Positions 13,838 to 17,193 of a DNA stretch of 17,193 nt are shown here, piece by piece; position 1 is the first letter of the stretch; each line of letters begins with the position of its first letter. The notes beneath the pieces were generated by a model, which had not been told where the DNA came from, made no database searches, and saw nothing but the letters and a program-made list of their open reading frames with translations. A program made the translations under genes and the position numbers. The DNA comes from Bacillus sp. sid0103 (GTDB taxonomy: Bacteria > Bacillota > Bacilli > Bacillales_B > DSM-18226). The DNA lies in contig NZ_JAHUWN010000051.1 of assembly GCF_019219025.1 (NCBI RefSeq), positions 1 through 17,193 on the forward strand. The letters run 5' to 3'.

Positions 13838-13914
13838 TAGATACTAACCGTTTAGTATGTTTGCGCTTACATATCATAATATTTTTAATAATTTTATAAA
13901 TTTATAGGTCTATT
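13838..13914 (-). promoter_or_regulatory. Duplicated operator plus cre-like element, copy B
   Basis: ATACTAACCGTTTAGTAT (13841-13858) is followed by TGTTTGCGCTTACA (13858-13871), whose complement TGTAAGCGCAAACA matches the cre consensus at all but one fixed base. The element is about 75 bases long and matches 5469-5541 with scattered changes. Being directly in front of the acyl-CoA operon remnants, this is likely the original position: a TetR-type repressor site with CcpA control of a catabolic operon, as is usual for acyl-CoA degradation in Bacillaceae. Repressor identity is inferred. Confidence 0.65.
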
Positions 13915-13931
13915 AAATTTTCCAAATTAAA

Positions 13932-14036
13932 ATTTGTTAAATACGAAAATACTGGTAGTGAATGTCCATGAGCAATTGTTCTTTGGAGCCAAAATAATAA
14001 TAAAAGTCCCTTTTGTCACGCCGTTCAAATGACATG
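13932..14036 (-). pseudogene. TetR-family regulator fragment upstream of the acyl-CoA operon
   Basis: The minus strand reads HLNGVTKGTF, then after one lost T in a T run YYYF, and GSKEQLLMDIHYQYFRI with a stop. V-T-K-G-T-F-Y-Y-Y-F-x-S-K-E-Q-L-L-x-D-I is the recognition helix and following turn of TetR regulators. Only about 35 residues survive. The 5' side is cut by an IS4 scrap at 14037. Its place next to the operator/cre element suggests it was the local repressor of the acyl-CoA operon. Confidence 0.7.
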
Positions 14037-14100
14037 CATCGAGATCTATTCTAAAGGCTTTTTCATGGGAGGAAATTCTTTTTCCCATAAAAACAATTTC
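14037..14100 (+). mobile_element. Scrambled IS4-family transposase scrap
   Basis: The first half (14037-14065) matches the transposase sequence at 5557-5584 in the forward sense (codons for R-D-L-F, a stop, R-L-F). The second half (about 14058-14099) matches the same gene at 5740-5783 in reverse complement. The halves join at GGCTTT, which is present at 5579-5584 and, inverted, at 5778-5783, so a microhomology-based inversion or deletion explains the structure. It cannot encode a transposase. Confidence 0.7.
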
Positions 14101-14312
14101 ATTTGAAAATGCTTCAAAATTACGAGTTAGCTCAATCTTAGAAGACGAACTCCTTGATCTTAATGATGAGCCGATAAATTAATTCCTTTTTTATCATGTC
14201 ATTTTATTTATTCACTTCGGAAATTTACAAGAAATATTAGTAATTATGAAGTGAATCTGAGCTGCAAACACAAATAATATGTAATAAACAAAGGAACATA
14301 TAAAGTTATTTT
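14101..14312 (-). pseudogene. Ghost of the quinone oxidoreductase gene and its upstream region
   Basis: 14103-14192 is nearly the same as 6411-6498, a C-terminal stretch of the quinone oxidoreductase gene, and 14185-14312 matches 7267-7390, the region covering its ribosome site and upstream DNA. The two parts meet in CCTTTTTT (14185-14192), a sequence present at both ends of the missing segment in the intact copy (6491-6498 and 7267-7274). The deletion is 776 bases, not a multiple of three. No protein can come from it. Confidence 0.85.
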
Positions 14313-14324
14313 TTTATGTTCCTT
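14291..14324 (-). terminator. Stem-loop downstream of tetR, weak terminator candidate
   Basis: AAGGAACATA and TATGTTCCTT pair perfectly over a 14-base T-rich loop. On the minus strand the second arm is followed by TTTGTTTATT. It lies about 170 bases after the tetR stop and inside the duplicated region, where the other copy (7376 on) lacks the second arm. Confidence 0.4.
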
Positions 14325-14384
14325 CAAAAAAATTCAAATTGAATTGTCAATAAACGTAAGTTTTTAATGTCGGTTTATCCATGA

Positions 14385-14426
14385 TAAGTTGGCTTACCCG
14401 TTCATGAAATCCGGGAAAAGTGATCA
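14385..14426 (-). pseudogene. Small remnant of a TetR C-terminus
   Basis: About 40 bases resemble the end of the intact tetR (14502-14544): the minus strand reads FPDFM, then after one missing base RVSQL, against FADFMKQVSNL. It is a tandem scrap beside the intact gene and probably the leftover of another TetR copy. The match is short. The rest of 14325-14492 shows no gene; CCAAC and GTTGG repeats near 14447-14482 form a loose hairpin. Confidence 0.4.
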
Positions 14427-14492
14427 GTATAGTCTACAATTTTATACCAACACCCTTTACTTTGGAGTGGAAGGTTGTTGGAATGTAATCTG

Positions 14493-15047
14493 CTATTTAA
14501 CAGTAAGATTGCTTACTTGTTTCATAAAATCGGCGAAAAAGTCCTTACCAAGCACACGTTGGTATTGAAGAACCCCTTTACCAGCAGCCAAAATCATTAG
14601 GGCAAGAGAATCAACATCGACTGAAGACTGAAGTTCACCTTGCTCCTGTATTTCCCGGAGTATATTCGTAATAATTAGTAGTTCCTTTTCGCTTATTTCC
14701 TTTACCTTTTTCTGCATTGCCTCAGGCAAAGATTCAAAATCTGTTTGTAAGGACGAGATTGGGCAAATGTCATAACATCTAAAGCGTTCCATTCTGTCCG
14801 TAAAAAAATTCTTTAGCTTCTCTTTTGGCGATATAGAGGCATTACTATTCGAAAACCTATCCAATCGTTGCATGATCTTATCGGTAATCGCCGCTCCTAG
14901 ATCCTCCTTTTTCTCAAAATGATAGTGAATGCTTGCCTTTGTGACACCCAGTTGTTTGGAGATGTCATCGTAGCTAAACGCTACATACCCTTTTTGTTGA
15001 ATCAACTGCATTGCTAAATCTATTATTTGTACTTTTCGATTTTCCAT
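14493..15047 (-). CDS. TetR-family repressor, NemR-like
   Basis: A complete 184-residue TetR protein. Residues 7-50 form the DNA-binding domain, with recognition helix GVTKASIHYHFEKKEDL (34-50). The ligand domain has Cys91 and Cys95 in CYDICPISSLQTDF; a Cys at this place is seen in electrophile-sensing repressors such as NemR, and an Old Yellow Enzyme gene, NemR's classic target, lies two genes upstream. That role is inference. The ATG lacks a clear ribosome site. An 18-bp operator lies 12 bases before the start, consistent with autorepression, and the same site precedes the MFS gene at the left end, so one protein may control two exporters. A gutted paralogue is at 682-926. Confidence 0.9.
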   Translation of the reverse strand: MENRKVQIIDLAMQLIQQKGYVAFSYDDISKQLGVTKASIHYHFEKKEDLGAAITDKIMQRLDRFSNSNASISPKEKLKNFFTDRMERFRCYDICPISSLQTDFESLPEAMQKKVKEISEKELLIITNILREIQEQGELQSSVDVDSLALMILAAGKGVLQYQRVLGKDFFADFMKQVSNLTVK

Positions 15048-15059
15048 AGTGCAATTCTA

Positions 15060-15077
15060 ACTTACTAATAGGTAAGT
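15060..15077. promoter_or_regulatory. TetR-type operator, copy 3 (upstream of intact tetR)
   Basis: ACTTACTAATAGGTAAGT has the same ACTTAC/GTAAGT arms as the sites at 599-616 and 939-956. It is between the end of the DHA2 exporter and the tetR start, so it can control tetR itself but not the exporter, unless the exporter's own leader is regulated separately. Confidence 0.78.
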
Positions 15078-15152
15078 GTCAATACCTCCATAATGTTACT
15101 GGCCACTTTTTATTTACCAAATCTATTTTTCCTCAATTGTTCATTTATTTCG

Positions 15153-16508
15153 CTATCTCGCCCGCGCTTTTTCCGTAATGTTACCCCTCGAAGACTCGGA
15201 CCGACGGACGGATAGCATGTACCAGAGTATCATGAATAACGAGAAAATACATACCGCAATTAAAGCGCCGTACACATTTTCATAGGCACGGACCAGCGAA
15301 TTCTTTTGTTGAAATTCGAGTAATATACCGCAAACCGCAACGGAAAACGAACCGCCGAAAAACTGGATGAGCTGCATGAGTCCCATGCCTGAGCCGATCA
15401 AATTGGTCGGCAAAATACGTGACGTTTCGTAATTTAACGAAGCTAACGTTACAGAGGTCGCGGGCGAGAAGAATAGGTACCCGAACAATATGACAGTCGA
15501 TGATGTGCCTAGGTCCGCACAAAAGGCAATCAAAACGAGAGCTAAAATCCCATGCCCGAGAATTAGAAACCGCACACTGCCGTACTGGTCGATCCAGCGT
15601 CCGATGAAGAACGTGAGAAAGGCTGATAAAACGGCGCCTGGTCCGATAGTAAAGCCGATAGCCAACGGAGATTTGCCAAATAGATTAGCAAGTGCCAGTG
15701 GCATTAAAAACAAGTTACCGATATTCAGCACCATAAGGAAGAAACCGACAACAAGCAATTTCCGGTACATTGGCTTTGCTAAGAGTTCCGGGTTGATAAA
15801 CGATTCTTTCGTGCATTTAAGGTGCCAGATATGGGCAGCAATCGATAACAATCCGGCTGCCAGCCAGACGGCTGATCGTTGCGTTACGGCGATCAGAAGA
15901 GTCACCGCATGGACGACAGTCAGAAAAGCGCCGGTTATGTCAAACCGGAAAGGCTTTGGCTCCTCTTTGGGGAGCAGGCGCACCAGAATCGGGAGAAGAG
16001 CAAGTACAAGGCAAGAGACGGCAAATAACCATTTCCAGCCGATGTACTCGCTGATCATCCCCCCGACAATTGGCCCGAGTCCAAATGCCATTGCAGTTCC
16101 CGCCGAAATCATAGAAATGGCTCTGCCTCGCCTTTCATAAGGAATATACCGGCTGGCTAAAACGAGGCCAAGTCCCGGCATTACGCCGGCGCCGGCGGAC
16201 TGCGCAATCCGAGCTATAAGCAGAGCTTGAAAATTCGTCGCGAAGATACCGAAGACTGAAGAAAGCCCCATTATCATGAGTCCAACCAACAGCAATCTTC
16301 GAATCGGCAGTACGTCGGAGAGTCTGCTGTAAATCACCGTTGATAATGCATATCCTATCGAGTAACTTGAAACAATCCACGATCCAAGAGCCGCCGAAAC
16401 CCCGATATCCCTAATGATGCTCGGAATGGAGACGTTAAACATCGTTGTGTTCATCATGACGATGAACAGTCCGAACGTCCATACTGGCATAACGATTTTG
16501 TCATTCAT
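15153..16508 (-). CDS. MFS multidrug exporter, DHA2 type (TetA(L)-like architecture)
   Basis: A 451-residue membrane protein with about 14 hydrophobic segments. Motif A is represented by YSRLSDVLPIRRLLLVG (about 60-76) and motif C by GLGPIVGGMI (about 143-152), the antiporter signature of proton-coupled drug exporters. Its length is close to that of the 14-TM tetracycline and QacA-type families. AGGAGC seven bases before the ATG supports the start. It is richer in G+C than the flanking genes, pointing to transfer. It lies between an Old Yellow Enzyme gene and tetR on the same strand, with 184 and 105 base gaps, so it may be a separately promoted member of an electrophile or drug response set. 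Substrate is not predictable. Confidence 0.9.
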   Translation of the reverse strand: MNDKIVMPVWTFGLFIVMMNTTMFNVSIPSIIRDIGVSAALGSWIVSSYSIGYALSTVIYSRLSDVLPIRRLLLVGLMIMGLSSVFGIFATNFQALLIARIAQSAGAGVMPGLGLVLASRYIPYERRGRAISMISAGTAMAFGLGPIVGGMISEYIGWKWLFAVSCLVLALLPILVRLLPKEEPKPFRFDITGAFLTVVHAVTLLIAVTQRSAVWLAAGLLSIAAHIWHLKCTKESFINPELLAKPMYRKLLVVGFFLMVLNIGNLFLMPLALANLFGKSPLAIGFTIGPGAVLSAFLTFFIGRWIDQYGSVRFLILGHGILALVLIAFCADLGTSSTVILFGYLFFSPATSVTLASLNYETSRILPTNLIGSGMGLMQLIQFFGGSFSVAVCGILLEFQQKNSLVRAYENVYGALIAVCIFSLFMILWYMLSVRRSESSRGNITEKARAR

Positions 16509-16533
16509 GTTGATAGCTCCTAACCGAGGCTAA

Positions 16534-16556
16534 ACCCATCCATTGATAGATTGGGT
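16534..16556 (-). promoter_or_regulatory. Possible leader stem-loop upstream of the DHA2 exporter
   Basis: ACCCATC and GATTGGGT pair with one bulge over an 8-base loop, 26 bases before the exporter start. It could be an operator or an mRNA leader hairpin. In 16509-16691 I see no clear promoter or terminator. Confidence 0.25.
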
Positions 16557-16691
16557 CTAATCCCGTTAATTTCTACAATTACCTTCGATTTCCTTATAAA
16601 GTCTCGCTACGCGTAAGTGCCACCGGTATGGCCCAAATGTCCTTTAATATGTGGGAAAAGTAAAACTTAAGCTTTTTTCTATTCTAGAGCT

Positions 16692-17193
16692 TTAAATTAA
16701 TGTATTAAGATGCTTCTTAGCATCGTATTCTTCCAATTCTTTCCCATTTTTTAAACGATGAAGAAAATCAGGATTAGAAATGAATGGACGTCCGAAAGCA
16801 GCGACATCAATTATTCCTTCTTCAATCGCCTGATTCGCCATTTCTGGATTTAATGTACCTACCCCAATAATCACACCATCCCAGTATTTTCGGACTAATT
16901 GATGCATCGTTTTTCCATTTGCAAGCACACGATCAAATTGCATAATCGATGGGTGAATCATGGTTGCACCCGCTTCCTTAAATGCCTCAACAAATGTACG
17001 AATAGCCATTTCTGGATCTTCCCACATGTAATTTGGTATATCTGCTTTATGAGCAGAGAATCGGATCATTGTTCGTTCTGTACCGATTGTGTCGACAACT
17101 GCTTTAATTACTTCTTTCATGAAGGTTAATCTTTGAGCAAGGTCACCACCATATTCGTCTGTCCGATGATTGGTTATATCTGAATTAAATTGG
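16692..17193 (-). CDS. NADH:flavin oxidoreductase, Old Yellow Enzyme family (C-terminal part)
   Basis: The frame is open from the right edge to a TAA at 16692, giving 167 codons of what is normally a protein of about 360 residues. It shows NSDITNHRTDEYGGDLAQRL (the conserved N-x-R-T-D-x-Y-G-G loop of Old Yellow Enzymes), IIGVGTLNPEMANQAIEEG and AAFGRPFISNPDFLHRLKNG, the FMN-phosphate binding end of the barrel. These FMN enzymes reduce activated alkenes, quinones and nitro-compounds with NAD(P)H. Active-site residues of the N-terminal half are outside the window. Its neighbours, an exporter and a NemR-like repressor, suggest an electrophile-detoxification set. The ATG at 17120 is internal. Confidence 0.9.
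   Translation of the reverse strand, partial: QFNSDITNHRTDEYGGDLAQRLTFMKEVIKAVVDTIGTERTMIRFSAHKADIPNYMWEDPEMAIRTFVEAFKEAGATMIHPSIMQFDRVLANGKTMHQLVRKYWDGVIIGVGTLNPEMANQAIEEGIIDVAAFGRPFISNPDFLHRLKNGKELEEYDAKKHLNTLI

Noticed and set aside
15490..16140. 216-codon open frame on the plus strand
   Set aside because: It is the antisense of the DHA2 exporter gene, is rich in Arg, Pro and Thr, and has no ribosome site.
1..17193. Defence system, prophage or CRISPR locus
   Set aside because: No phage structural genes, integrase, nuclease-helicase sets or regularly spaced repeats were seen; the only mobile DNA is IS4-family debris.

Overview
The window looks like an accessory, decaying stretch of chromosome from a low-G+C, endospore-forming Bacillaceae species (Bacillus sensu lato). 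The grounds are AT-rich DNA, strong GGAGG-type ribosome binding sites serving ATG, TTG and GTG starts, a relic of the sporulation diadenylate cyclase CdaS, an MhqR-type operator and cre-like sites. No rRNA, tRNA or CRISPR array was seen. Nearly all genes lie on the minus strand, so the layout reads best from right to left.

Right end (17193-14493): the C-terminal part of an Old Yellow Enzyme, a DHA2-type MFS exporter and a TetR repressor preceded by an 18-bp operator. The same operator occurs at the left end (939-956 and 599-616), in front of a gutted paralogue of this repressor and in front of another MFS exporter cut by the window edge. The intact repressor could therefore control both ends.

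14312-11546: a wrecked acyl-CoA catabolic operon. An operator with a cre-like site is followed by fragments of an AMP-dependent acyl-CoA ligase, a short-chain dehydrogenase (SDR), a zinc-type alcohol dehydrogenase, a second SDR (catalytic Lys lost), an intact enoyl-CoA hydratase and an acyl-CoA dehydrogenase tail. Upstream lie a TetR fragment, a scrambled IS4-family scrap and a ghost quinone oxidoreductase.

11400-8805: a compact unit of an ArsR-type repressor with a consensus promoter, an MFS exporter and an SDR. Two similar inverted repeats, one over the arsR promoter and one upstream of the exporter, suggest a single regulon. 8446-6278: a PhzF-like isomerase and a zinc-less quinone oxidoreductase, both with TTG starts.

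5954-4789: an IS4-family transposase remnant and relics of a pentose-phosphate cluster (transketolase tail, 6-phosphogluconate dehydrogenase with an internal inversion, glucose-6-phosphate isomerase piece). 4535-1103: an unrecognised 164-residue protein, a cdaS pseudogene, a WrbA-like quinone reductase pseudogene behind an MhqR-type box, a singly frameshifted ohr, a TetR tail and an intact PaaI-type thioesterase.

The most notable structure is a degenerate duplication: the order operator/cre, IS4 fragment, quinone oxidoreductase with its upstream region occurs at about 5469-7390 and again, much reduced, at 13838-14312. The deletion in the second copy can be placed on an 8-base direct repeat still present in the first. 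Surviving functions centre on efflux and on electrophile, quinone and peroxide chemistry. I see no convincing new multi-gene system; the value lies in the decay record and the shared operators.
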